DNA from: Gilvimarinus japonicus
GTDB lineage: Bacteria > Pseudomonadota > Gammaproteobacteria > Pseudomonadales > Cellvibrionaceae
Reading direction: 5' to 3'
DNA length: 64,000 bases
Assembly (NCBI RefSeq): GCF_042847215.1
Contig: NZ_AP031500.1
Location: 2,852,001 to 2,916,000, forward strand
The notes beneath the pieces are model-generated. The model saw nothing but the letters and a program-made list of their open reading frames with translations, was not told where the DNA came from and searched no databases. A program made the position numbers and the translations under genes. Shown here one piece after another: positions 44,283 to 53,047 of this stretch; position 1 is the stretch's first letter; each line of letters begins with the position of its first letter.

Positions 44283-45191
44283 TTAAAACTTCATTTCCAA
44301 ACCGACACCTAAATAATCATCATCGCGGCCAGCGTCGTCTTGGTTGCGTGTATAGTAAGTAAACGCTTTCGCGGTTTTCGAGAAGATATAATCGCCACCA
44401 ATACTAAAGCTTTGCCGCCCGTCGATTTTAATATCCGACTCACCATACTGGGTCTTAAACACCCATTGATCCGTCACCTTCCACTTAACCGAGGCAAAGT
44501 AACCGTTGCCATCCCCAAGATCGCGTTGGTAATTTTCATAGGCGCCGCCCAACTGTACGGCCCCTAGGGTATACGCCGCCACCAACCGGTAGGTATCGGT
44601 ATTATCGACATTTTCTTCCACATCCTGGTCCATCGCCACGGCCAGATACAGCGCATCCAGTTGATACGCGGCCGATGCCGAAACGCCGTCTATACCATCA
44701 GTCTCTTTGGTGATGTAAGCCACCTTCGCCGTTACCGGCCCTAAAGACTTGGGCGTGACATACTGAACGATGTTTTTCGAGCGGTTTTCACCGGCAAAAA
44801 TATTGCGAATGTCACCCTCTAGATCATTAAACAAATCCACGCCTGACGCGGCGGTTTTTAAGGGAGTGTCAAACACCCCGCCCATTAAAGTACCCGCGAG
44901 CGTTTGCACACCAAGGTAGATATTGCGCTGCGTTAACGTCTGGCCGTCTTTATCGCCGTCATCCACGCTGGTTTCGTATTCAAATCGATACAAAAGCGAC
45001 ACACTGTCGGATAAAGACTCCTGCCCCATAAGGCCAATTCGCGACGAATTGCTCTGCAACTCGATTTCGCGGTTGCCCGCCTCATCCGCGTGCTGCAAGG
45101 ACACATTAGCCTTGCCGTAAACCGTGACGTCAGCAGCCACCTGAGCAGACACTAAAACGGCAGCGGCGGCCAACCATAATTGAATTCGCAT
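44283..45191 (-). CDS. Gram-negative porin
   Basis: The 302-residue protein has a signal peptide (MRIQLWLAAAAVLVSAQVAA) and the porin start DVTVYGKANVSLQ. It then shows SSRIGLMGQESLSDSVSLLYRFEYE, amphipathic strand repeats and the C-terminal aromatic GLEMKF for BamA-dependent insertion, as in 16-strand general porins. Substrate specificity cannot be read. It lies 157 bases downstream of the HvfC-like gene on the same strand; a copper link is possible but not shown. Confidence 0.9.
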   Translation of the reverse strand: MRIQLWLAAAAVLVSAQVAADVTVYGKANVSLQHADEAGNREIELQSNSSRIGLMGQESLSDSVSLLYRFEYETSVDDGDKDGQTLTQRNIYLGVQTLAGTLMGGVFDTPLKTAASGVDLFNDLEGDIRNIFAGENRSKNIVQYVTPKSLGPVTAKVAYITKETDGIDGVSASAAYQLDALYLAVAMDQDVEENVDNTDTYRLVAAYTLGAVQLGGAYENYQRDLGDGNGYFASVKWKVTDQWVFKTQYGESDIKIDGRQSFSIGGDYIFSKTAKAFTYYTRNQDDAGRDDDYLGVGLEMKF

Positions 45192-45347
45192 GGTATTTCC
45201 CCAATCCCTAAGTATGACAATTAGATGTCCACTGGATGAACATTAAGTGACAGTTATATGACAAGCGCGCGTATCATGCGGGGCAATTGTTGCAGTAATA
45301 TTACATGCGGGCAATTTTTTAGTGTTCTGCGGCCCCCACCGTAAGCT

Positions 45348-46121
45348 TTATACGCTTTTCGTATCGGGGGGCAAGATAGGCCAGAGCACATCCTTGTCGT
45401 ATAACTCTAGGAGTATAGACTCTCCCAGCGCGATAAAACGATCCAGATCCGCAAAGGCGATCTCCTCGGCCAACTGGGTAAGAGCGGCCCGCCCGCTAGT
45501 CGGTGCCGCCTGAAGTTTTTGCAGTAAACGCACAGTAACGGCATTGGAATGGATAAACTCTACCGAGTCGGCGCGGTTGCGATAGACCAACAAAAAAGTA
45601 GGTTCGGAGGGTGGCTCGCTGGGCTGGTAATCCGGCCCCAACCTGTGCACCGGGTATTGGTAATTAAGGCACCACAGTAGCTCGGACACCTCGATAGAGC
45701 TATCGAGCAAGCCATTTTCCGCCGTGGGCATAGGGGGCAGCTCACCGTCGGCAACATCCAGCGCCAACTCGACCCACTCGTAGTGCGCCAATTCAAGCAT
45801 AAACGGCGGATCAGCCGAGTCAGTGGCCCGCTCGTTTTGCAGGTAAAGTAAAAACTCTTGGCTAATGTCTAAAAAATACGGGCTTTGGCTTTGGTGGCGT
45901 TCGACAAAATCCCGCACTAAAGCGTGCCAGTGAGCGTCACTTAAAATTTCTCGCAACACCGGAAACCCGCCGGCAATAAACCCTTCAATATTGTTGTAAA
46001 TCAAGCTGCGATAGATCCCTAAGCGCCGATCTTCGATTCCGGCGGGGCCTGGGTATTTATCGGGGTTGCGCAAATGATGAGTCAGCGTCTGCTGCAGCTG
46101 CGCCAGCGGCGTATCACTCAC
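45348..46121 (-). CDS. hvfC: DUF2063 family RiPP maturation partner (HvfC/BufC-like)
   Basis: The 257-residue protein has an N-terminal DUF2063 domain (LAQLQQTLTHHLRNPD ... RRLGIYRSLIYNNIEGFIAGGFPVLREIL; core YNNIEGFIAGGFPVL) and a C-terminal domain with MLELAHYEWVELALDV and LLVYRN. HvfC-type proteins partner with the MNIO enzyme to bind or deliver the precursor peptide. Its ATG overlaps the MNIO stop by 4 bases (ATGA), consistent with coupled translation. It is third of hvfABC. Confidence 0.9.
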   Translation of the reverse strand: MSDTPLAQLQQTLTHHLRNPDKYPGPAGIEDRRLGIYRSLIYNNIEGFIAGGFPVLREILSDAHWHALVRDFVERHQSQSPYFLDISQEFLLYLQNERATDSADPPFMLELAHYEWVELALDVADGELPPMPTAENGLLDSSIEVSELLWCLNYQYPVHRLGPDYQPSEPPSEPTFLLVYRNRADSVEFIHSNAVTVRLLQKLQAAPTSGRAALTQLAEEIAFADLDRFIALGESILLELYDKDVLWPILPPDTKSV

Positions 46122-46984
46122 GCGGATGCCTCCGCTTGGCTCGCCCGGCGTTTAAGTGCCGACGCCTCAGCTTGTAGTTGCCGAATTTTATCAACCTCCG
46201 TTAACAGCTCGGGCACCGGGGGGATATTAAAATCGCGCTCCAGCAAAGTCGCCACGGGCCCCGCCCGCTGGTAGAACTCACCCAGCAAAGCCCACACCGG
46301 GTCTTCTACCGGTGCGCCGTGGGTATCAACGCGTAAATCTTCCGCCTCGTGATAGTGCCCCGCCACATGGGCGTAAGCTACTCGCTCTAAGGGCAAGCCT
46401 GCCAAGAAAGCGTCCGGGTCGTAGCCGTGATTAATGCTATTAACGTACAGATTGTTCACATCTAATAGCAAGCTACAATCGGCTTGTTCAACCACGGCAT
46501 TAATAAAATCGAGCTCCGTCATCTCTTGCCCTGGCGCGCAATAATACGAGGCGTTTTCGATCGCAATGCGCTCGCCCAAAATATCCTGCGCTTGGCGCAC
46601 TCGCTCAGCCACGTGTGTTACCGCGGCCTCGGTAAACGGAATAGGCAGCAAATCGTACAATTGGCCGTCGTCACTGCAGTAGCTTAGGTGCTCACTGTAG
46701 CCGCGAATATTGTGCTCGCGCATAAAAGCCCTAACCGATTTAAGCAACTCAACATTGAGCGGTGCTTGCGAACCTATAGACAATGAAAGGCCATGACAGA
46801 CAAACGCAAAGCGCTCGGTATAGGCGCGAAACTGCCGCCCCAACCTACCGCCCACGTTTATCCAGTTTTCGGGCGCTACCTCCATAAAATTTATGTCGGT
46901 GGTTGCCACTCCCTCAAGGGGTTTAAGCAACGCACGGCGCAGGCCGAGGCCCGCACCGGCGATATTCAAACGGTGATCTGTCAT
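46118..46984 (-). CDS. hvfB: MNIO-type (DUF692) RiPP peptide maturase, HvfB-like
   Basis: The 288-residue TIM-barrel protein belongs to the multinuclear non-heme iron oxidase family (DUF692). Motifs in order: MEVAPENW (34-41), CHGLSLSIGS (63-72), SEHLSYC (97-103), IENASYY (142-148), LLLDVNNLYVN (172-182), HG of INHGYDP (186-187), HVAGHYHE (206-213) and DTHG (220-223), which supply the His/Asp/Glu iron ligands. HvfB-type enzymes oxidise Cys of EGxCG-containing precursors to copper-binding oxazolone/thioamide or thiooxazole groups. The ATG overlaps the precursor stop codon by one base (TAATG). Confidence 0.93.
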   Translation of the reverse strand: MTDHRLNIAGAGLGLRRALLKPLEGVATTDINFMEVAPENWINVGGRLGRQFRAYTERFAFVCHGLSLSIGSQAPLNVELLKSVRAFMREHNIRGYSEHLSYCSDDGQLYDLLPIPFTEAAVTHVAERVRQAQDILGERIAIENASYYCAPGQEMTELDFINAVVEQADCSLLLDVNNLYVNSINHGYDPDAFLAGLPLERVAYAHVAGHYHEAEDLRVDTHGAPVEDPVWALLGEFYQRAGPVATLLERDFNIPPVPELLTEVDKIRQLQAEASALKRRASQAEASA

Positions 46985-47379
46985 TAGTGACCGCAAGAGC
47001 CTTCAGCGTCTGACTTTTTCTCAGCGCCACAAGAGCCCTCGTGCTCGGCTTTTTTCTCGCCACACTTACCCTCGCCGCACTTGCCTTCACCTTCGGCTTT
47101 CGTGCGGGCTTTATCTTCACCGCACTTACCTTCGCCGCATTTACCTTCACCCTCAGCTTTTTTCTCGCCACAGGTGCCTTCACGTTCGGCTTTCTTCTCA
47201 CCGCACTTGCCCTCGCCGCATTTACCTTCGGCGTCTTTGCTAGCAAGTTTATAACCCGACGACAAAGATTCGGCGGCAAAGGGATTTTCAGCGGCTGAGG
47301 CAACCGGCGCTACCACAGCAGAAGCCATAAATGCGGCGCCTACAGCGGCGGCCAGGGGGGATGCTAATTTCTTATTCAT
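46984..47379 (-). CDS. hvfA: HvfA/bufferin-like copper-binding RiPP precursor with nine EGxCG motifs
   Basis: The 131-residue precursor has a Sec signal peptide (PLAAAVGAAFMASAVVAPVASA, cleavage about residue 29), the conserved NPFAAESLSSGYKLA segment (32-46), then a Lys/Glu-rich core. All nine cysteines (54, 59, 70, 81, 86, 101, 106, 117, 129) are in EGxCG: six EGKCG, one EGTCG and two EGSCG. The doublet EGKCGEGKCGE occurs three times (51-61, 78-88, 98-108). MNIO maturation of such Cys yields copper-binding groups in HvfA of Haemophilus. The ATG at 47379 follows GGAG; an in-frame ATG at 47391 overlaps a leader ORF stop. It heads hvfABC. Confidence 0.93.
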   Translation of the reverse strand: MNKKLASPLAAAVGAAFMASAVVAPVASAAENPFAAESLSSGYKLASKDAEGKCGEGKCGEKKAEREGTCGEKKAEGEGKCGEGKCGEDKARTKAEGEGKCGEGKCGEKKAEHEGSCGAEKKSDAEGSCGH

Positions 47380-47390
47380 AGTAAACTCCA

Positions 47391-47423
47391 TTACTCGCTA
47401 GTAAAAACAGTGGCTACGCCCAT
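47391..47423 (-). CDS. Possible 10-residue leader ORF before hvfA
   Basis: ATG GGC GTA GCC ... encodes MGVATVFTSE and is preceded by a perfect Shine-Dalgarno AGGAGG with 7-base spacing. Its TAA overlaps the ATG at 47391, which is in frame with hvfA four codons upstream of the chosen start. It lies in the predicted transcript after the ECF promoter. It may couple translation to the precursor or be a regulatory peptide; it has no cysteine. A chance ORF is possible. Confidence 0.45.
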   Translation of the reverse strand: MGVATVFTSE

Positions 47424-47482
47424 CGCCCAGCCTCCTGAACAGTTACGCAGCTAAACTCCTATGAGATCAACTGTTATCTATG

Positions 47483-47508
47483 GATGCACAAGCACCGCAT
47501 TTGTTACA
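47483..47508 (-). promoter_or_regulatory. Predicted ECF-sigma promoter of hvfABC
   Basis: TGTAAC (47508-47503), 16 bp, CATC (47486-47483) on the minus strand. It equals the hvfX-locus promoter in -35 and spacing (TGTAAC-16-CGTC), with one difference in the -10. It is 104-129 bases from the hvfA start. The 47380-47588 interval holds no other gene apart from the leader ORF. Confidence 0.6.
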
Positions 47509-47588
47509 GATCCATTTGCCGAGCCTGTCTTTTAAGCTCAGTACCATCATACTGTATCAAACCGCGTAAAACCTGTTCCGAGTCTCGT

Positions 47589-50500
47589 TTACGACTCGGT
47601 CGCCTCTTGCCACAGTTTATTGAGCCGTTTACCCGATACCGGAAACTTAGTTTTTAGGGTCTGGGCAAACAGCGACACCCTAAACTCCTCTAGAGCCCAG
47701 CGGTAGCGCATCAAATCAGGATTTTCGGCCAGTTGGTAATCGCCATGTTTGGCCAAATAATCCGTCAAACGGCCCTCGTGAGGCTCTATCTCGGCCATTT
47801 GCACACGATCTTTCTGGGCATTTAGCACCACTTTCTCTAAGCGCAATTCGATTGCCTGTAAGTAACGGGGATACTCAGCAAACCACTCTGGCGGCGTCTC
47901 AAACACCAGCGAAGGCTGAAACAATCGATCCAACTGCTGGGCAATATCCCCCGCCGCCAGGGCCACCGCCAGCGCATTTTTTGAGTGTTTTAGCTGTTTT
48001 TTAATGCCCACCACTAAGCTCAACGAACGGACTAGCGTTTTCTCTAAGCTTTGCGCCTGCGTGACTAAGTCGGGCTTAACCTTGGCAAGGCACGCGGCAA
48101 ACTCTGACTCTGTGCGCGGTAACTGACCATCGGGCATCGCTAAATGTCGCGCCGCCGCCATAATTAAATCGTCAACCACCCGGTCGCGATTGCCAATCTG
48201 CACTACTGTTAGGCCCAACTCTTTGCCTTTTAATAGCTGCTTTTGTAAGTATTTAACGGTCTCTTTACTTTGCAGCAATAGCAAACGTGCCACCCCGGCC
48301 AGCGATGCGTGATGCGCCTCTTGCGGATTGTCGAGTACCTGCATGGCGGCCGAGTCGCGTTTGTCCAGTAGCGCCGGGTACGCCCGAATCGACAGGCCGC
48401 GGCGCTTTAGCTCCACTTGCTTAGGTAACTCTAAATCCCACGTGGTAATGTGCTCGCGGGTCATGTCGTCAGAGGCATCGCGGATATTGTCCTGCACCCG
48501 CTCGCGGTAGTTGGCTTTTAATTCGGTTAAATTGCGACTGGCCGCTATGGTTTTACCACGATCGTCCACCACTTTAATGTTAAAGCGATAAAAGTCCTCG
48601 AGCCGCTCGCTCTGCCAATCATCGGGCTTTACCTCAATCAGTGTCTGCCGCTTTAGCTGCAAACTGAGTGCCTCGGTTAACGGCTGATTGTCAGGCGCCA
48701 TACTCGCCAGCGCTTTGTCCACCACATCGGGCACCGGCACAAAGTGTTTGCGCAGCGCTTTAGGCAGGCTTTTTACCAACTCAATACACTTATCGCGCAG
48801 CAGGCCCGGCACCAGCCACTGCAACCGATACTCGGGCAACTCGTGCAGCAAGCTCACTGGCACATGGACGCTCACACCATCGTCTTTTTGCCCAGGCGCA
48901 AAATGATAACTGAGCGGATAGGTCACCCCTTTATACTCAAGGATATCGGGAAACTGCACCTCGCTTACACTGCCGGCACCCTGCAGCACTAACCGCTCGC
49001 GGGGGATTTTTAAAATATCGGGCTGCGCCTGCTCGGCCTTTTTGCGCCAAGCATCAAAGCCGGCGCGATTCACCACATCGGCGGGGACACGCTCGTCGTA
49101 AAAAGCAAAAATGGCCTCATCATCCACCAAAATATCTCGCCGCCGGGATTTCGCCTCCAGCGCTTCGATCTCATCCACCAGCGCCTTATTGTGGGCAAAA
49201 AATGGGGCGGGTTTTTGGCCGCGTTTTACATAGCGGCCCTCAACCAACGCGGCGCGAATAAAGACGTTGCGGCAGGTTTCCGGGTCAATTTTGCTGTAGT
49301 TAATACGGCCTTTTTCGACCAGCGCCAAGCCATACAAAGTCACGCGTTCGTAGGCTTTTACTTGCCCCGCTTTAGGGTCGTAGTAGGGCTCAAAATAGTT
49401 GCGTTTAACCAGATGCTCGGCCGCCTGAAGCAGCCACTCGGGCTCCACTTTGGCGACATCGTGTGCAAACAGCTGCGAGGTCTCAAGCAACTGCGCCGCT
49501 ACCAGCCACTTAGGGCGTTTTTTCTGCTGTGACGAGCCGGGAAAAATAGCAAACTTACGGTTGCGCGCGCCCAGGTATTCGCGGCCCTCGTCGTGACAAC
49601 CAATGTTGCCCAACAGCCCGGTGATCAAGGCGCGATGCACCGCCTCGTAATTGGCCGGCTCGCGATTAAACGTCAGTCCTAGCTTTTTCGCAGCCAACTT
49701 TAATTGACGATGGATGTCCCGCCATTCACGCATCCGCATAAACGCCAAAAACTCTTTTTTACAAAGCTTGCGCAACTGGTTTTGGCTAAGCGCTTGGCGC
49801 TGCTGTTCAAAGTAGTGCCATAAATTAACGTAGGCGACAAAGTCTGAGTGATCGTCGGCAAAACGTTTGTGTTGCTGATCGGCCGCTTGTTTTTTCTCGG
49901 CGGGGCGCTCGCGCGGATCTTGCACCGATAGCGCACTGACGATGATCATGACCTCTTCTACCGAGCCGAGTTTATCGGCGGCAAGCAACATGCGGGCTAA
50001 CTGCGGATCGACCGACAGCTGCGCCAAGCGCCGACCGTCTTGCGTCAAGCGCTTGCGGCCATCCACCGCGTGCAGCTCCTCCAGCATTTTAAAGCCGTCG
50101 TTAATCTGGCGCGAGTCGGGCGGGTCTACAAAAGGGAATTTATGAATATCGCCGATGCGTAGCTGCAGCATTTGCAAAATAACCGCCGCGAGGTTGGTAC
50201 GCAAAATCTCGGGGTCGGTAAACTCGGGACGGCTTAAAAAGTCATCTTCGCTGTACAGACGAATACAGATACCGTTACTCACCCGACCGCAGCGACCTTT
50301 ACGCTGGTTCGCGCTGGCTTGCGATATCGCCTCAATCGGTAAACGTTGCACTTTGGTGCGCACGCTGTAACGGCTAATGCGGGCCACACCCGTATCGATC
50401 ACATAGCGGATACCGGGCACGGTAATGGAGGTCTCGGCAACATTGGTGGCCAGCACAATGCGGCGACCACGATGGTTAGAAAAGACTAAGTTTTGCTCGG

Positions 50501-51500
50501 CCAGACTTAACCGCGCGTAAAAAGGGAGCACCTCAAAGTGACGTAAATCCGCCTGACGCAAACGCTTGGCCGTCTCGCGGATTTCTCGCTCGCCACTTAA
50601 AAAGATAAGAATATCACCACCGCGTTTGCCCGCTGCCCGCTCGTGACGGTCAATTTCATCAACCGCGTCTAAAATTGGCTGGTAGTGATCGCCATCGTCG
50701 CTATCGGCCGTCTCAAACGGTGGCCGATACCAAACATCCACCGGATAGGTGCGGCCCGACACCTCGATCACCGGGGCATTGTCAAAGTGACGGGAAAAAC
50801 GTTCTACATCGATGGTGGCCGAGGTGATAATCAGTTTAAGGTCGGGGCGTTTTTTCAACAGCTGTTTAAGGTAACCCAACAAAAAATCGATGTTTAAGCT
50901 GCGCTCGTGGGCCTCGTCAATAATAAGCGTGTCGTAGCGCCCAAGGGTGGGATCTTGTTGGATTTCGGCCAACAAAATACCGTCGGTCATGACTTTAATC
51001 AGGGTGTTGTCAGAGGCTTGCTCGGTAAAGCGCACCTGATAACCCACCGTCTCGCCCAGAGGTGAGCCCAACTCCTCGGCGACTCGGGTAGCAACAGTAT
51101 TGGCGGCAATACGCCGCGGCTGTGTATGGCCAATTAAGCCGCGCACACCGCGACCTAACTCCAGGCAAATTTTGGGTAGCTGAGTGGTTTTACCCGAGCC
51201 CGTTTCACCGGCGAGCACCACCACCTGATTGTCGCGAATCAGCGCGGCAATTTCATCGCGCTTGCCACTGACGGGGAGTTGCTCGGGAAACTCAATGTTG
51301 CCCGGCACCTGCTCGCGGCGCGTCTGGCACTGCACGCTTGAACGCTCAAGCTCCGCATGCCATTTGCTTAGCGCTTGATCGGACGGTTTACCCTGAGCCA
51401 AACGCGCGGCGATGTCCGCCGCCTTGCGGCGCAAACGATTGGCGTCTTTTACCAGGGCACCCTCAAGGGCGCTTTCGATATCGGCGGGCAAACCGGTCAT
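47589..51500 (-). CDS. hrpA: ATP-dependent RNA helicase HrpA
   Basis: The 1303-residue DEAH-box helicase has Walker A GETGSGKTTQLPK (about 97-109), DEAH (motif II), SAT (motif III), the C-terminal helicase motifs (TNVAETSITVPGIRYVIDTG and QRKGRCGRV), then HA2, OB and a long DUF3418 extension. Length matches E. coli HrpA (1300). HrpA rescues stalled ribosomes and processes mRNA in E. coli. It stands alone; the hvfABC promoter region precedes it on the same strand. Confidence 0.96.
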   Translation of the reverse strand: MTGLPADIESALEGALVKDANRLRRKAADIAARLAQGKPSDQALSKWHAELERSSVQCQTRREQVPGNIEFPEQLPVSGKRDEIAALIRDNQVVVLAGETGSGKTTQLPKICLELGRGVRGLIGHTQPRRIAANTVATRVAEELGSPLGETVGYQVRFTEQASDNTLIKVMTDGILLAEIQQDPTLGRYDTLIIDEAHERSLNIDFLLGYLKQLLKKRPDLKLIITSATIDVERFSRHFDNAPVIEVSGRTYPVDVWYRPPFETADSDDGDHYQPILDAVDEIDRHERAAGKRGGDILIFLSGEREIRETAKRLRQADLRHFEVLPFYARLSLAEQNLVFSNHRGRRIVLATNVAETSITVPGIRYVIDTGVARISRYSVRTKVQRLPIEAISQASANQRKGRCGRVSNGICIRLYSEDDFLSRPEFTDPEILRTNLAAVILQMLQLRIGDIHKFPFVDPPDSRQINDGFKMLEELHAVDGRKRLTQDGRRLAQLSVDPQLARMLLAADKLGSVEEVMIIVSALSVQDPRERPAEKKQAADQQHKRFADDHSDFVAYVNLWHYFEQQRQALSQNQLRKLCKKEFLAFMRMREWRDIHRQLKLAAKKLGLTFNREPANYEAVHRALITGLLGNIGCHDEGREYLGARNRKFAIFPGSSQQKKRPKWLVAAQLLETSQLFAHDVAKVEPEWLLQAAEHLVKRNYFEPYYDPKAGQVKAYERVTLYGLALVEKGRINYSKIDPETCRNVFIRAALVEGRYVKRGQKPAPFFAHNKALVDEIEALEAKSRRRDILVDDEAIFAFYDERVPADVVNRAGFDAWRKKAEQAQPDILKIPRERLVLQGAGSVSEVQFPDILEYKGVTYPLSYHFAPGQKDDGVSVHVPVSLLHELPEYRLQWLVPGLLRDKCIELVKSLPKALRKHFVPVPDVVDKALASMAPDNQPLTEALSLQLKRQTLIEVKPDDWQSERLEDFYRFNIKVVDDRGKTIAASRNLTELKANYRERVQDNIRDASDDMTREHITTWDLELPKQVELKRRGLSIRAYPALLDKRDSAAMQVLDNPQEAHHASLAGVARLLLLQSKETVKYLQKQLLKGKELGLTVVQIGNRDRVVDDLIMAAARHLAMPDGQLPRTESEFAACLAKVKPDLVTQAQSLEKTLVRSLSLVVGIKKQLKHSKNALAVALAAGDIAQQLDRLFQPSLVFETPPEWFAEYPRYLQAIELRLEKVVLNAQKDRVQMAEIEPHEGRLTDYLAKHGDYQLAENPDLMRYRWALEEFRVSLFAQTLKTKFPVSGKRLNKLWQEATES

Positions 51501-51612
51501 AAGGGCTCCAACGAAAACTTAATGGAGCGCATTCTACCAGTTTCTGAACGGGGGTATCAGGCAGAGGTAGCGCCTTAGCACCAGAAGGCTAAGGCGCCGG
51601 TCACAGGGGGCG

Positions 51613-52083
51613 CTACTCTTCGAGTAGCGAGCGCAGCATCCAAGCAGTTTTTTCATGCAACTGGATACGCTGGGTGAGCAAATCGCCGGTAGCTTCATCA
51701 TTGGCTTTATCAACCAACGGGTACAGCGAGCGGGCGGTTTTAACCACAGCCTCCTGCCCTTCTACCAACAGCGCGATCATCTCCTTAGCGGTGGGGATGC
51801 CCTCTTGCTCTTTAATGGACGACAACTCGGCGTACTGTTTGTAAGTACCCGGCGCCGGATAACCCAGCGAGCGAATACGCTCGGCAATATCGTCTACCGC
51901 CACCGCCAGCTCGGTGTACTGGGTTTCAAACATTAAGTGTAGCGTTTGAAACATTGGGCCCTTCACATTCCAGTGAAAATTATGGGTCTTAAGGTACAGG
52001 GTGTAAGTGTCGGCCAATACCCGTGACAAGCCTTCGGCCAGTTGACGACGGTCGTCCTGATCAATACCAATATCGATATCCAT
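51613..52083 (-). CDS. dps: Dps-family ferritin-like DNA-protection protein
   Basis: The 156-residue protein forms a 12-mer that oxidises and stores iron with peroxide. The motifs TYTLYLKTHNFHWNVKGPMFQTLHLMFE (ferroxidase His) and VDDIAERIRSLG (Asp/Glu ligands) are intact. The N-terminus is short, lacking the long lysine tail used for DNA binding. The start follows GGAG-like AAGGAGC. It lies between hrpA and the amidotransferase. Confidence 0.94.
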   Translation of the reverse strand: MDIDIGIDQDDRRQLAEGLSRVLADTYTLYLKTHNFHWNVKGPMFQTLHLMFETQYTELAVAVDDIAERIRSLGYPAPGTYKQYAELSSIKEQEGIPTAKEMIALLVEGQEAVVKTARSLYPLVDKANDEATGDLLTQRIQLHEKTAWMLRSLLEE

Positions 52084-52219
52084 GCTGTGCTCCTTAGTGA
52101 TTGCTAAAGCCCGTACACGCTTGCACGGGCGGTAAGCTAAATTGCGTTATGCTACTAATAACATGGGTTCATTATGGGGCTAATTCAAGCTCGCGGATAA
52201 TCAAGTTGCACAATAGCCA

Positions 52220-53035
52220 CTATTGCGTCTGGCTATTATTGCGCTGAGTATCGCCTGCGCGGTAGGCTATCTCGCCCCGATCAAACACTATAAACTCGCC
52301 CGCACTCATCGCGTGCCACGTCTCGTTGGTGGTCAGCGGGTTGGTGGCAATCACAGTGACGATATCGTTAGCGGTGGTATGTTCGCCAAAATCCACTGCC
52401 AAATCAGAGTCTGACAAGCGCGCCTCACCAAAGGGCGCACGCCGCGTAATCCAGCTGAGCTTAGTGGCGCAGTAAGCAAATAGGTACCGGCCATCGCTAA
52501 ACAAAAAGTTGGCCACGCCTCGCGGGCTTAGCGCATTACACCATTGATGCAACTGCTGCCAATAAGCGGGCTCATCGCAATTGAGTGAGTCCCCGCAAGC
52601 AAAGCGCTCGCGAATCCGCGCCAGCAGCCAGCAAAAGGCCCACTCACTATCGGTGCTGCCCACCGGGGTAAAATCGCCCAGCGCGAGCTCGTGGGTATCG
52701 GCCAGCTGACCGTTGTGGGCAAACGTCCAGTTGCGGCCAAACAGCTCACGCACAAACGGGTGGGTATTCTCTAAGTTCACCGCCCCCACGTTGGCCTCGC
52801 GAATATGGCTAATGGCGATACAGCTTTTCATGGGTAAGCGGCTTACCAGCTGGGCGATCTCGGAGCTAACACTGGGCGCCCAGTCGCGAAACGCGCGAAT
52901 GCCCTGCCCCTCGTACAGCACCACGCCCCATCCATCGCGATGGGGCCCGGTACCACCGCCGCGCTGCAACAAGCCGGTAAAGCTAAAGCATAAATCTGTC
53001 GGCACGTTGGCCGACATGCCCAGTAGTTCACACAC
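52220..53035 (-). CDS. Class II glutamine amidotransferase, YafJ family
   Basis: The 271-residue protein has the catalytic Cys2 exposed after Met removal (MCELLGMSAN), the family motif HRDGWGVVLYEGQG, SHIREANVGAVNLENTHPF and the N-domain FAHNGQL. It is a stand-alone Ntn-hydrolase domain; the partner or substrate is not established. It is followed by a GNAT gene after 12 bases. Confidence 0.92.
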   Translation of the reverse strand: MCELLGMSANVPTDLCFSFTGLLQRGGGTGPHRDGWGVVLYEGQGIRAFRDWAPSVSSEIAQLVSRLPMKSCIAISHIREANVGAVNLENTHPFVRELFGRNWTFAHNGQLADTHELALGDFTPVGSTDSEWAFCWLLARIRERFACGDSLNCDEPAYWQQLHQWCNALSPRGVANFLFSDGRYLFAYCATKLSWITRRAPFGEARLSDSDLAVDFGEHTTANDIVTVIATNPLTTNETWHAMSAGEFIVFDRGEIAYRAGDTQRNNSQTQ

Positions 53036-53047
53036 CTTAAAAGCTCC

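Noticed and set aside
46984..47379. Tandem repeats in the hvfA region as a CRISPR-like or satellite array
   Set aside because: The repeats are in frame, encode EGxCG units and have irregular spacing; no spacers or cas genes are present.
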